A stretch of DNA of 64,000 nucleotides from Quillaja saponaria (GCA_029379385.1 CM055615.1:3286001-3350000), one strand, 5' to 3'. Positions 12,004 to 22,179 are shown, counted from the first letter of the stretch. Program-made: numbers and translations. The notes: a model not told the origin generated them from the letters alone.

Positions 12004-12290
12004 AGAGGTAGTGGTACTCATTAACAGTGGGAGTACTCACAACTTTGTAGATTTGGAATTAACAAAAAGATTGGGGTTAAAATTGAGATAAACTAAAGAC
12101 ATGGAAGTTATGGTGGCAAATGGTTTAAAGCTAGTTATCTCTTCTATGTGTTCCAACTTGGAATGGAAAATGGCTCAGATAAGTTTCAAAGCAGCTGCTT
12201 AGTCATGCCCTTGACCAATTATAACTTAGTCTTGGGAGTCCAATGGCTGGCTACATTAGGCCAATATAAGATGAAATTTTAAAGAAATAG
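12004..12290 (+). pseudogene. Ty3 aspartic protease, catalytic Asp replaced by Asn
   Basis: The protease motif reads LINSGSTHNFVDLEL at about 12017-12060. The family motif is DSG, with the Asp as the catalytic residue; codon 12023-12025 here is AAC (Asn). Downstream similarity continues through TNYNLVLGVQWLATLG near 12216-12260, the usual end of the domain. The enzyme would be inactive even without the surrounding frame breaks. Confidence 0.75.
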
Positions 12291-12559
12291 TTATGGAATT
12301 CAAATGGGGGAATAAGGCAATCCTGTTACAAGGAAAAATTGGAGCAATAGTGAACTTGGTGGATAGTAGAAGAACAAGTCAGAAACAGACCTGGCAACAA
12401 CATGCTAATACAAGTCAGTGCCAGCACATGACAAGAGACCTCAGGAGATGGCAACATTATTTTCTATTAATTTACTGTAGACAGGTAAACTTTCCAAAAT
12501 TAGATAGTTTACTTTAGGAATATGTTGATGTCTTTGATATTCCCCAATCACTTCCTCCC

Positions 12560-13330
12560 AAAAGACAATTTGACCATCATATTGTGCTTAAAGAAGGTTC
12601 AAAACCCTTCGATCGTGGACAATATATATATGGTCCATTGCAAAATATGTTATTGAAAAGCTGGTTAAGGAAATGTTAGAAAACAGAATAATCAGATCTA
12701 GCAGTAACTTATTTGCATCACCTGTAGTCTTGGTTAAAAAGAAAGAAAATACCTAGAGATTTTGTGTGGGCTATAGGAGGCTTAATTAGTTAACACTAAA
12801 AAAAAGGTTTCCTATTCAACTAATAGAAGAATTGTTAGATGTACTGTATGAGGCCAGATTCTTCACCAAATTGGATTTAAGAAGTTGTTACCACCAGATT
12901 AGGATGGCACTACAAGATATCCACAAGATTGCTTTTAAGACTCATGAGAAGTTGTATGAGTTTATGGTTATGCCATTTGGCTTAACTAATGCCCCTGCCA
13001 CATTTCAATGTCTGATGATCTGCATATTCAAGCCATTGTTGAGGAAGTGTGTACTAGTTTTCTTTGATGATATACTAGTTTACAGTAGAACTTGGGAAGA
13101 ACACATGAAACACTTGAGAGAGGTGTTGTAGTTATTAAGGGAATATGTATTGTAGGCAAAGAAAAGTAAATGCACCTTTGCAAGTAAACAAATAAAGTAT
13201 TTGGGGCATATCATTATTGAAGTTAGAGTATCTGCATATCCAAAGAAGATCACAGCTATGAGTGAATGGCTTAGACCCAAATCAGTGAAGGAGTTGGGAG
13301 GCTTTTTGGGTTTAACAGGTTACTATAAGC
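12560..13330 (+). pseudogene. Ty3 reverse transcriptase, mostly readable
   Basis: This is the polymerase domain of pol. An open stretch at 12832-13131 carries [16 protein letters not shown], the [16 protein letters not shown] block and the active-site [10 protein letters not shown] near 13057-13083, so the catalytic Asp pair is present. Upstream (12600-12830) and downstream (13132-13330) parts are interrupted by stops. Similarity continues to the RT-connection motif LGGFLGLTGYYKR. It would copy element RNA in an intact element. Confidence 0.88.
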
Positions 13331-13389
13331 GGATTTATCAGAGGTTATGACAAGGTGAGTAGGAATCTGAACTTACTATTGAAAAAGAA

Positions 13390-13960
13390 TGGTTTCAGTT
13401 CCTAATGACTGAACAGTTGAAGATGCATTCCACAAGCTTAAGCTCCTAATGACTCAAGCCCCAATACTAGCATTACTGGATTATAAGGAAGCTTTTGCAA
13501 TGGAGATTGATGCATCAAGTGCAGGCATAGGAGCAGTCCTGCTATAGAAAGGACATCCTCTAACATTCATGAGTAAAGCACTTGGTCCTATGCACATGGC
13601 TCTGTTAACTTATGAGAAAGAGCTCATTGCCATAATGTATGCCATTAATAGATAGAAGCAATATGTAATAGGCAGACATTTTATAATAAAAACTGACCAT
13701 CAGGCTTTAAAACACATGTTGGACCTAGAAGGAGTGCAATCAGGTTTTTTAGAAGTGGCTTGCTAAACTAATGGGATTAAATTATGAAATCCAATATAAA
13801 AAGGGAAAAGAGAATACAGTGGTTAATGCCCTTTCAAGAGTAGCTGTTAATGAAGAAAGTGAAGTTACTTGTAAGGCTATATTTGTTGTTACTTATCAAA
13901 GAGTAGTTACCATTTGCTTAGAAGATGAACAACTACAGATAATCAGTCAAGAAGTATGGT
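13390..13960 (+). pseudogene. Ty3 RNase H region
   Basis: RNase H similarity includes AMEIDASSAGIGAVL (about 13498-13543), a YEKELIAIMYAI block and FIIKTDHQALKHMLD (about 13680-13725). The region ends with the common pol motif YKKGKENTVVNALSR. At least two stops interrupt it. In the intact element it would degrade RNA in RNA:DNA hybrids. Confidence 0.85.
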
Positions 13961-14059
13961 AGAACCTAGAGCAGACACAAGCACTATAAAGTGGTGTAAA
14001 GGCAACTTAGAAGTAAAAGAAAATTAGTCGTGGGAAATAATGAAAAGTTAAGAAGAGAA

Positions 14060-14960
14060 TTACTATTGCTGTTTCATGCGAGTGTTCCAACTAGGACATT
14101 CTAGAGTTCATGTTACTATTAGAAGATTGGGAAGTACATTCTATTGGAAGGGTATGCAAAGAGTGTGAGGAATTTTGTGAACAAATGTGAAGTCTGTTAA
14201 AGGTTTGAAAGGAGAAATTACAACACTGCCTGGTCTATTGCAACCTTTACCTACCAAAAATGGTTTGGTCTTCTATATCCATGGATTTATAGTGGGTTTA
14301 CCCAATTGAGAAAGTAAAACATACTACTAATAGTTGATAGGTTATCCAAGTATGACCATTTTATAGCATTGCAGCACCTATACACTACTAGCCTTAGTAG
14401 CATAAGCATTCATGGATAGAGTGTATGGAATACATGGTCTACCAGAGGTGATTACATCAGATAGGGATACCATATTCATGTTTGGGTTTTGGAAGGAGTT
14501 GTTCAGGATTCAGCAAGTCAAATTGCATTACTGTATAGCATACCATCCACAGACTGATGGTCAAACAGAAGTTGTTCAACATATGTGTGGAGATATACTT
14601 GAGGTGTTTTGTAGAGGATAATCCTAAAACTTGTGTAAAATGGCTTTTTGTAGCATAGTGGTGGTATGATTTAGCTCATCACTCATCCATTAATATGACT
14701 CCTTATCAAGCTATTTTCTGTCAGGAACCACCATCTCACATTCCCTATATTAAGAAATACTCTAGCAATGATGTAGTGGATAGGTCCTTAACAGCTAAAA
14801 AGGCCATTGTTCAACTGCTAAAGCAAAACTTAAAGAAGGCATAAGAAATAATGATGTTGCAGGCAAATAAGCATAGAACAGAAAGAGAGTTTGAAGTGGG
14901 GGCTTGGGTTTATATGAAGATCAAGCCTTACACACAGAGTTCAATGAACAGTAGCAGTTC
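14060..14960 (+). pseudogene. Ty3 integrase core, degenerate
   Basis: The zinc-binding N-terminus is visible as VRNFVNKCEVC followed by a stop. Core motifs GLPEVITSDRDTIFMFGFW and [12 protein letters not shown] lie in an open stretch at 14412-14621, including the second catalytic Asp. The region around the first Asp (about 14280) and the part after 14621 contain stops. It would insert the cDNA in an intact element. Confidence 0.85.
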
Positions 14961-14964
14961 CCTA

Positions 14965-15330
14965 TAAATTGGCTTGCAAAATACTATGGACCTTTCTAAG
15001 TGGTGGCTAGGGTGGGCAAGGTAGCTTATGAACTGCAACTACCTCCAGGGATCAAAGCTACATAACATGTTCCATGTATCTCTACTTAAGAAACAACATG
15101 GAAATCATGTAGTTTATACACATCTGCCAAATCTTAATGAAGAAGGACAGTTAGCATTGGAGCCAATGGTAATACTTAGTAGAAGGATGATCAGAAAATC
15201 CAACAAGCCTGTAGCATAAGTCTTGGTGCAGTGGTCCAATAGTTGTTAAGATGACTGCACATGGGAGGATTACAAAGCTTTGAAGATCAGATATCCTTCC
15301 TGGAATTCTTGTCCACAAGAATTCTTTAAA
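14965..15330 (+). pseudogene. Integrase C-terminus with chromodomain-like tail
   Basis: After the MFHVSLLKK motif the sequence reads VLVQWSN, then DCTWEDYKALKIRYP. This resembles the chromodomain-like end of chromovirus integrases, which steers insertion toward particular chromatin. A stop and a frame change lie between the two parts. Confidence 0.7.
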
Positions 15331-15341
15331 GGGAAAGGCAT
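15329..15341 (+). other. Polypurine tract
   Basis: AAAGGGAAAGGCA directly precedes the 3' LTR. In LTR elements this RNase H-resistant purine run primes plus-strand synthesis. Confidence 0.75.
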
Positions 15342-15719
15342 TGATACAGTTAGAGTGGGAAGTGAGCCTCGGGTTATAAACTGAACGGGTACAAGCCCAT
15401 CAACCTAAATAACTACAACGCACCATTTCATTTACCGGCTTTTGTAATTGATATAGTTAGGCAGTTATTCTAGTTAGGTCATGTTAGCTAGTTAGTTGGA
15501 TTGTTAGTTCAAATTAGTGGATCTGTTAGCTCAAGTCGGTCAGTGTATTAAAAAGTTAAAGTGTGTAAAAGCTATAACTCAATGCATTCTAAATTCATTC
15601 AAGTTATTAATGAAATTGGCTGAAAGACCTTCTCTGTTTTCTCTCTCAAATTCTCTTTTTTTCATCTCTAACTCTGTGAGATTGAGTTTCCATTATTAGA
15701 ACTTGATTTTACCGTATCA
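15342..15719 (+). repeat. 3' LTR of the unit 1 Ty3 element
   Basis: It is 378 bp, begins TGATACAGTTAG and ends CCGTATCA. It carries a roughly 22-bp internal duplication around TTAGTTGGAT / TTAGTGGATC that the 5' LTR lacks. Confidence 0.93.
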
Positions 15720-15838
15720 TTCATCTAATTAGGGCTAGATTCAAGACTGAGGCAATCATTTAAACTTTAAAAATAATTTACAGAATCTCTCACTCACTTC
15801 ACTAACAGATATAATTTTATTCTCATACAAGGTATATA

Positions 15839-16364
15839 TGTTTACATTTATATGAAATTCCCTTTCAATTTTCAATGAGTTATAGTAAATATAACAAAGG
15901 ATAATAACAACAAAATATAAGTAGAAAGAAGAGAAATAAACATCAACATAAAATATAATGTGATTCGGTCTCTTGTCTACATCTACAGATGACAAGAATT
16001 CACTAAGATTTCAAAAAAGTGTACATAGAAAGAGTAACACCCTATGTTCTCACCAATCTCTCTGGTGATGTCTATACCAATCTCTCTTGCATTCCTCATA
16101 GGGTCTCACAAATATTAAATCTCTTTTTCTCATACTTATAACTCTTAAAAGCCTTATATATTTATATTAAATAGGACTTGTCCAACAAGTAAACTTTTTT
16201 TTTCCGCTTTATGGAAACCTACAATCATCTGATTAGATTTACTTACCCACCAAGATAAACCTAATTAGGAAATCTCAATCAATATCTAATTAGTTCTTTC
16301 TTTCTTACCAAGAATAAACTAATTAGAAAACTACCAAATAAGAATTTGAGTTAAAATCCTTACA
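15839..16364 (-). mobile_element. Solo LTR, unit 1 copy
   Basis: On the minus strand it starts TGTAAGGATTTTAACTC and ends in CA, with ATATA on both sides as a target-site duplication. It matches the two LTRs of the element at 40108-41956 and the solo LTR at 62023-62568. No internal region remains, as expected after recombination between two LTRs. It occupies the same site as the solo LTR of unit 3; unit 2 has only a TA run there. Confidence 0.85.
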
Positions 16365-16369
16365 ATATA

Positions 16370-17382
16370 TATAGCAACTTGAGAAACCCTAATTCTAGAT
16401 TCTAGCCTTGCTACCAAATTGCGTGACTATAAACCCTAATTTGAAGTTTGTTATGACAACTCTGGACCCCTACTACCTAATTGGAGTGGTCGAGAAAAAT
16501 TAGACTTCACAAAACAACAACTACTATGACAGCTAAGTTTAGAGTTTGGATCAATTATTATTATTATTATTTAAAAGTAAAATTAAGGCTGAATTTTATT
16601 GGGATTGCATAGTATTAGTGCATAGCTTATCAGATTTCAAAGACTTTTAGAAGTCAATGATTTGAAAAAAAAATAAAATGTAAAAGTAGGGTTTGTATTT
16701 TGGGGACGGATATACAACGGATTAGAATTAAAGAAGTGTAATATATGCAGGACTTATATTATTAAGTGTGATTAGTGATTGATAATTTTTTTATCAGAAG
16801 GTTAATCATCATTTATCAAAAGACTGCACATATTAGAATGTCGTACAAACTCGTGCTACTATGTTTGCTTCTCGTGGTGCAATCTGCTGAATTGAAATCC
16901 CTTAAATGCCTAATATCTTTAATGATATTGAAGGCAGTGTGTGATAGAGCATTCCTAGCTGAGTCATTTAGAAGGCTATAGTGGCAAGACTCCCTACTAA
17001 TCTCCTACACCCTTTGAAACCCCATCTCAGCTGCAAAAAATACCACCTCTCAGCCTAAATGTTTAAGTGTTAGGGTGAAATTTAAGTAATGAGTTTTTAA
17101 TTTCTTACATATATATATCTAGACGCAAAATAGTAACCAAAAAAAGTTATTGCTTTGTGGAGTCTACTTTTGTTTACAATTAGGTAGTAATATAAGCAGG
17201 TGCAAGTTAATTTTAATAGAAAGGTTCAAGGACTAATCCAAAAAATCTAATTATCAACTTAGACATGATACGAAACTACTTCCGATGAAGGAAAAGAAAG
17301 AAAAACTAACTGATCCCGCAATAGTGCCCTTGCTCTCTTCAAAATGCAGTTAACCATTCACCATGCGATACAACAGCACCAT
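16370..17382. other. Unit 1 segment downstream of the minus-strand ORFs
   Basis: This is conserved AT-rich sequence shared with units 2 and 3. From 17300 to 17382 it may be the 3' untranslated region of the minus-strand ORF, because the stretch around GATCCCGCAATAGTGCCC is almost identical in unit 2 (37840-37900). I see no convincing coding sequence. A short plus-strand frame near 16838 that resembles a signal peptide is not conserved in unit 3. Confidence 0.5.
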
Positions 17383-17784
17383 CTACAAATGAAGAGGCAG
17401 ATCAAGTTTTGGAACTTTACCTTTACTACTATTATTCTTATTCCCAACATTGTGATTGTTACTCATCATTGACGTATGGTGCTGAGAATGAGATGATTCC
17501 CTATTGTTGAAGTTAAAGAAGCATTTCCCACCATCATCTTCATATAATCGTTTGCTCAAACAACTTCGACTATAAATCACACATTTCGCAAATTTAAGAT
17601 CACCATTTGATCCAAATTGTTCTGTAATTTGCTGGGTGGGAACAGTACGAAGATTGACAGCATGAGCAGATTTGTACATTGAATTAGGACTAAATATGCT
17701 CAAATGGGAATGGAGGGTTGGAGCAAAAATCATTGGTGGGTGCAGATTTGATGCAAAGGAAATAGGTGCATACTCAGAATCTAT
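17383..17784 (-). CDS. Unknown protein C-terminus ending LDLPLHL
   Basis: I do not recognise this gene. The open frame runs about 133 codons to a stop at 17383. It is rich in Ser, Asn, Pro and His, with YAPISFASNLHPP near the start, a Cys-containing stretch (AKCVIYSRSCLSKRLY) and an Asn/Ser-rich linker. It ends KVPKLDLPLHL. LDLPL fits the LxLxL pattern of the EAR repression motif of plant transcriptional repressors, but one short match is weak evidence. The first in-frame ATG is at 17733; the frame is open from 17784, directly abutting the stop of the upstream ORF. Composition is unlike the flanking AT-rich sequence. Unit 3 has a frameshifted copy and unit 2 only the last codons. It may be a terminal exon or a decayed gene. 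Confidence 0.4.
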   Translation of the reverse strand: MDSEYAPISFASNLHPPMIFAPTLHSHLSIFSPNSMYKSAHAVNLRTVPTQQITEQFGSNGDLKFAKCVIYSRSCLSKRLYEDDGGKCFFNFNNRESSHSQHHTSMMSNNHNVGNKNNSSKGKVPKLDLPLHL

Positions 17785-17936
17785 TTACCCATTATTCCAT
17801 CAGCTCCAATGACAACAAGATTGTCAAAAACAGAATCATCACTACTTAATTTGCGCCAACTTAGTGAAGGGAAACTCAATTTCCAATACATAGGAAGGGA
17901 GATAAAGTTAATGACTGTACTATGGGCCATCGCCAT
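17781..17936 (-). CDS. Small ORF upstream of the LDLPLHL ORF, 51 codons
   Basis: It begins MAMAHSTVINFISLPMYWKL and ends VVIGADGIMGK. The context is good for initiation (ATGGCGATGGCC). Function is unknown. The same frame is open in unit 3 (about 63743-63900). There the two copies differ by a 3-bp, frame-preserving insertion and several substitutions, which suggests past coding constraint. Its stop lies where the downstream ORF opens in another frame. The two may be parts of one gene split by an old frameshift, or pieces joined by splicing that I cannot resolve. Confidence 0.4.
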   Translation of the reverse strand: MAMAHSTVINFISLPMYWKLSFPSLSWRKLSSDDSVFDNLVVIGADGIMGK

Positions 17937-17999
17937 GATGACGAAGCCTTACTTTTTTGTTGAACTACAAAGCTCAAGTGATGGTGAAACTATGTAACT

Positions 18000-19204
18000 C
18001 AGAGGGAATAAATGGAAGAGTGAAGGAGATCAAATAAAAAGAATAGAGAGAAAAGATGGAAACGCAACATTTTAAGGAAGAAGAATATTACATAATAATT
18101 AGAATGTAAAAACAATAATTGAGTACAAAATATAATAATTAAACTTAAATAATTTCTAAACTTATAAATATAACTCAATATTATGTATTGAGTGATCATT
18201 TGAAATAATTTTTATTGTCATAAATTTTAAAATCAATTGTAGTTTACTTCCATAAACTACCACATGTTTTACAATAACAAATATGAAGTATTGAATTAAG
18301 CACTTGGCACTATTATTTTAGCCTTAATTAGTAAATAACCTCTATTATCTATTAAACGTAACAAATTAATGTAAAATAGACTAAATTATCATTAATAAAA
18401 ATTTTTTACTATCTTTTTTGTATCTATATATTTTTTTCTATCAAATTAAACACTTTATGTTGAATCTATATTGGTATAATATATTATATATAAATCATAT
18501 TAATTTCAATCTATATATGCTAAATTAGATTAATATAGATAGTTCAATTGTTAGGAAAAAAAGAAAAAGAAAGAGAAATGAAAAAGACATTAGAAACATA
18601 TAACAATGATAATTTAGTTTTTTTAACTAATTTATTAGATATAGTAGATAATTTGGATGATTGAGGATAATTTGTTAATTATAACTCAAATAAATAGATT
18701 ATATATATCTAATTTTATAATTTATGAGAATAATTACAAAATGAGTGGTTGTGGAAATAAAATACAATTGATACTAAATTTTAATTATGTCACAAATGTA
18801 CTTATATAATTTTATCTGTCCACTTTATAAGTATAAAAGTGACACTGACAAAAACAGAAGGGACATCTTATGTTTTAGTAAAGATACATTATACAACTAA
18901 GTAAGTGCTATCCTTTTACTTCTTTTTTTTGCCCTTTTGATGTTAAATGTATTCTGTTGATTTCCTTTCCATCTTCAAATGAGAATATCAAGAAGAAAGG
19001 GCCTTTGTGAATACTTATGCTTTATATAATTCACTAATTTCTTTTTTCTAGTTTTTACTTCACTTAAATTAAGTTCCAATTCTTCAATATTAAGATTATT
19101 TGTTCCCTTAAAGAAAAATTATTATTTTGGTCATTGGCAACATCCCACTTCAGTTTGATTTTGTTTTTTAGAAGACTGTTAATTTGAAACTAAATTTACA
19201 CACA
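18000..19204. other. AT-rich spacer between the minus-strand ORF and the unit 2 promoter
   Basis: I see no gene. If both neighbours were genes, this 1.2-kb stretch would be a divergent promoter region, since the minus-strand ORF starts at 17936 and the plus-strand promoter follows. The part from 18610 onward is the counterpart of the start of unit 3 and gives the empty site for the LTR element inserted at 40108. Confidence 0.55.
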
Positions 19205-19450
19205 TTAGAGAAAATAACGGGGAGCGGGTAACAAGTTAACAACAATCTATCGGTTAGTATTCGTTTTCTCTCTCTAGCGAAGCATCCAACCGTCAGTTTG
19301 CTTTCGATTGAGGTTTGAGAAATTCAAAAATCCAACCGTTGTAGCTTCCATTCCGTTGCTTCGGTTTCACTCTCTTATAAATATCCATAAAACCCAAAAA
19401 TCTTCAAACGAAGAAACACATTCGCAGAGAGATAAGCATGAGATGAGACA
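19205..19450 (+). promoter_or_regulatory. Putative core promoter and 5' leader, unit 2 copy
   Basis: The TATAAATA box is at 19376-19383, about 75 bases before the ATG at 19451. CCAACCGT motifs and a CT-rich stretch lie upstream. It is near-identical to the unit 1 copy. The leader has an upstream ATG at 19438 followed at once by a stop (ATGAGATGA). Confidence 0.6.
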
Positions 19451-19481
19451 ATGGCGTCGAAGGAAGAGAGAGCAGCCATTG
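19451..19481 (+). CDS. Putative short first exon, intact ATG (unit 2)
   Basis: ATGGCGTCGAAGG opens a frame coding MASKEERAAI followed by a split codon. The next bases are GTAACT, a good plant splice donor. ATGGCG is a favoured plant initiation context. The gene is not recognised: ten residues are too few, and I could not find a convincing second exon in the 2 kb downstream. The call rests on the TATA box, the leader, the start context, the donor site and conservation across units. If the downstream exons have been lost, this is a promoter plus orphan exon. Confidence 0.5.
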
Positions 19482-20755
19482 GTAACTCTTTCATGCTTTA
19501 GCCATATTTTCGTTCGTTCTTCTTCTTTTCTTATGTTGTTGTACTCTCCTCAATTTCTATTTTTGGGTTCGTTCGTCAATTCTATCAGTTTGGTTCCATT
19601 TCTGTCAAATTATTTCATCGCCTTCATAACCGGAACTTTTTGATTTTTTTAGATTTCAATGACTCTGAGTTGGTAGGATTTTTGATGATGTTAGTTTGTC
19701 TGTTCTTATTGGTGGTAATAATTTGTATTATCCGCCCAATTGTTTTTTATGCTGTTAATTAGGGTTTTACTGTTTGCATTCTGCAATTCTTTTTTCAGTA
19801 CGTGAAATCTGTAAATTTTAGATCTTTGCTTTTGATTTCTTTTGGAAGAATTTATGAATCTGCAAGAGATCACCTTTGATGCTAGCGGTTCTGTGGTCTG
19901 AGTAAATACTAGATTTTCTGATTTCGTCAGGTATAAATAAATTTAATGTCGTTCATCCTTCTTTTACTTTTTGTATTTATTTTTCATTTCCAGGCTCAGT
20001 TTTCTTGGATCTTTAGTATTGGAATACTTGTTTCTTAAACCCAAGTGGCCAAACTGTAAGATAAATTTTATGTACATGTGAGAATACTGTAACAACCATA
20101 TTCAGGGGCCATTCAGTTGATAGTCAATAAGTTTGATTATTGATATTGGGATTAATATTGTAATTAGATTAACGTAAAGAAATAAATAGATGTATATGAG
20201 CATAGGTAGATGTTGATTTGGATGGAAAACTCTTGCCATGCCCATAGCTTTTGTACACGTACAGTTGCTCAAAAACTAATAGAAAATATTTATGCATTCC
20301 TTTGTTCATAGTTGCCTGGATGTGGAGCTTGAGTAGAGTGAACATCAGGGTTATTATAAATGCTTAAGTTACCCTGCTACACAGACTGATAAGTTCTTTT
20401 TTTTTTTTGGTCGGTATACAGACTGATACGTTACAAAAAGAAACATTATGATTGTCTTTTAGTAAAAATAGGAACATAAGAATATCATAAGAATTTAATG
20501 GTATTAGTGGTCTAAGTTGGATTATTTGGTATTTAACATCAACTATAGATGCTACATGATTTCACAAATAGTAATTAGCTTTGTAGCATAGAACCAAGAT
20601 AAATGCTTCATGAGATTCTATTGTGGGGATAAATTTTATAGGTACATGAGCGTACATGCAGATGCTGATTTGGATGGAAAACTCCTCTCATGGCCATTTG
20701 CTCTAAAACTACTAGAAATTTGGAAAATATTTATTCTTTCTTTCTTAAATTTGGA
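19482..20755. repeat. Intron-like region with repeat modules, unit 2
   Basis: This is the counterpart of 3419-5400. It contains two copies of the 440-bp module (near 20215 and 20660), with GATTTGGATGGAAAACTC and GTTGCTC. In the second module one frame reads DLDGKLLSWP and stays open for 76 codons. The same stretch in unit 3 (near 43825) keeps the frame, but unit 1 does not. I treat it as repeat sequence rather than an exon. Confidence 0.5.
20392..20418 (-). mobile_element. Tiny retroposed fragment with target-site duplication
   Basis: A 27-bp insert, read on the minus strand as TACCGACC followed by a run of A, is flanked by exact CAGACTGATA repeats (20382-20391 and 20419-20428). Unit 3 has the uninterrupted sequence near 43535. 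A poly(A) tail plus a 10-bp duplication suggests a severely 5'-truncated SINE or LINE copy. Confidence 0.55.
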
Positions 20756-21314
20756 AGATCAAGGTTATTATGAAAGCTTAGATCGTACCCAACTACACTT
20801 CCTGTCATATCAGAAGATATTTATGGTGCTAGTGGTCTAAATTGGATTCTTAGGTAGTAACATGACTTCTTGATGCCACATTCTCAAATAGAGAGATAGC
20901 TTTGTAGTCTAGCAACAAGATAATTACTGCATAATTGTCAATGGCCCATAGTGATTGATGTTTCATGAGATTCCTTATAACTAATGCATAATTTTTGATG
21001 GAGAGGTTGAATTGATGAAGTTGGTGATAGAACTGAGTAGAGCGAAGATCAAGGTTATTGTAAAAGCTTAAATTGTACCCAACTACACATCCTGTCATAT
21101 CAGAAGATATCTATGGTGTTAGTGGTCTAAATTGGATTCTAGGTAGTAACACGACCTCTTGATGCCACATTCTCAAACAGAGAGATAGCTTTGTAGTCTA
21201 GAAATTAGATAATTACTGCATAATTGTCAATGGCCTATAGTGATTCCTTATAACTAATGCATAATTTTTGTTGGAGAGGTTGAATTGATGAAGTTGTTGA
21301 TAGAACTGAGTTGA
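20756..21314. repeat. Tandem duplication, about 290-bp period
   Basis: Copies begin AGATCAAGGTTATT at 20756 and 21046. Both contain CATATCAGAAGATAT and TGATGCCACATTCTCAAA. It is private to unit 2; unit 3 has one copy. Confidence 0.75.
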
Positions 21315-21918
21315 AGATCGAAAAGAAGACTTTTGATACAAATAAAATTGCTGAGAGCTTTTGGTAGAATGAAAAAGTTGATGCATAATTTGTTGGATAA
21401 ACTAAACTTCATTGTAGTTGGTGATAAAACTGAGGTTTAGTTGACGAATTTTGATAGAAAGAAGACCTTTGATATTTAGATATATTGATATAAATAAAAT
21501 TGTTGAAAGAAAATTTTGATGCATCATTCGTTGGATATTCTAAAACTTGTTGCAGGAGTGATGAAACAAAGGTTTATATGATAGGGGAAAAAAAGGGCAT
21601 TGATAGAAATAAAAGTGATGATGACTTTTGTTAGAAAGAAAAAATTTGTGAGGAAAATAATGTAAGTCTTTAGGTAAAAGTGAGATATTAATGGGGTTTA
21701 AAAGAATTTCACTTCTTGTTTCTAATTGTTGCATAATTTGTTGGCAATGGTTGAAATTTGCTGTAGTTGGTGATAGAATCAGATAAAAGAGATATTATTC
21801 AAATGTCGCTAATTAGGTGTACTTGATGTTTACTCAGGAAAAATGGTAAAACTTTGCACTCGATGTTTTATGCATATCTTAATAATTGCACTTGATGTTT
21901 ATAGTTGTTGCATAATTT
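21315..21918. repeat. Diverged 110-180 bp modules, unit 2
   Basis: This continues the module array built on GATGCATAATTTGTTGGAT and GATACAAATAAAAGTG, up to the copia insertion site. No gene is seen. Confidence 0.5.
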
Positions 21919-21923
21919 GTTGG

Positions 21924-22120
21924 TGTTGAATATAAGAAGAATGTATAATCAGATGATTTTCAATATACAAGAGGAAGCCTCTATTTATAGGCTAAAGTGT
22001 TTAACCTAACATAGTGAACCTAGACTAAATATCAACCAAATACGTAATAGAAATTACATAGAAATAAGGAAACTATAAATAAGGAATTTTTGACCAGCTG
22101 CCTACATTTACACTCTAACA
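21924..22120 (-). repeat. Copia 3' LTR
   Basis: It is 197 bp and, as written on the plus strand, starts TGTTGAATAT and ends CTCTAACA. It differs from the other LTR by few substitutions and a small indel. Confidence 0.93.
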
Positions 22121-22130
22121 CTCTCCCTTA
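22121..22130 (-). other. Copia polypurine tract
   Basis: Read on the minus strand, AAGGGAGAG immediately precedes the 3' LTR. Confidence 0.7.
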
Positions 22131-22179
22131 AGCTGAAGTATAAAGATTATATGTTCCAAGCTTGTTTCATAGATATTGC

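Larger units (their letters stand above)
10301..15719 (+). mobile_element. Ty3/gypsy chromovirus-type LTR retrotransposon, degenerate
   Basis: Complete in outline: two LTRs beginning TG and ending CA, a primer-binding site complementary to initiator Met-tRNA, gag, protease, reverse transcriptase, RNase H, integrase and a chromodomain-like tail in Ty3 order, and a polypurine tract. Flanking TTCAT repeats (10296-10300 and 15720-15724) are an exact 5-bp target-site duplication. The length of 5.4 kb with short LTRs suits small plant chromoviruses such as the Reina group. Frames are interrupted by many stops, so it cannot be autonomous. It sits inside unit 1; units 2 and 3 show the empty site near 36810 and 61885. 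Confidence 0.95.
2195..17990 (+). repeat. Segmental duplication unit 1
   Basis: This is the first of three same-orientation copies of a roughly 10-kb block. Shared anchors in order: a promoter and first exon at about 3040-3950 (also 19100-20010 and 42540-43070); repeat modules at 4755-8160; a conserved AT-rich segment at 8440-10295 (also 30690-36820 and 59990-61900); and a minus-strand ORF region at 15720-17990 (also 36830-37955 and 61910-63960). The unit is about 15.8 kb, of which 5.4 kb is a Ty3 element and 0.5 kb a solo LTR. Its left end begins in a short remnant of the minus-strand ORF (near 2210-2250) fused by deletion to the following AT-rich flank. Confidence 0.85.

Noticed and set aside
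16838..16981. Small plus-strand ORF starting MSYKLVLLCLLLVV, resembling a signal peptide
   Set aside because: The matching stretch of unit 3 (near 63080) has a shifted frame and an early stop, and there is no promoter or downstream domain. Likely chance.
17999..18199. Minus-strand 66-codon hydrophobic ORF
   Set aside because: AT-rich composition, no conservation in the other units and no domain.
20610..20840. 76-codon ORF with DLDGKLLSWP
   Set aside because: It lies in a repeat module with many diverged copies. Most copies have stops and unit 1 does not keep the frame. Kept only as a remark in the module finding.
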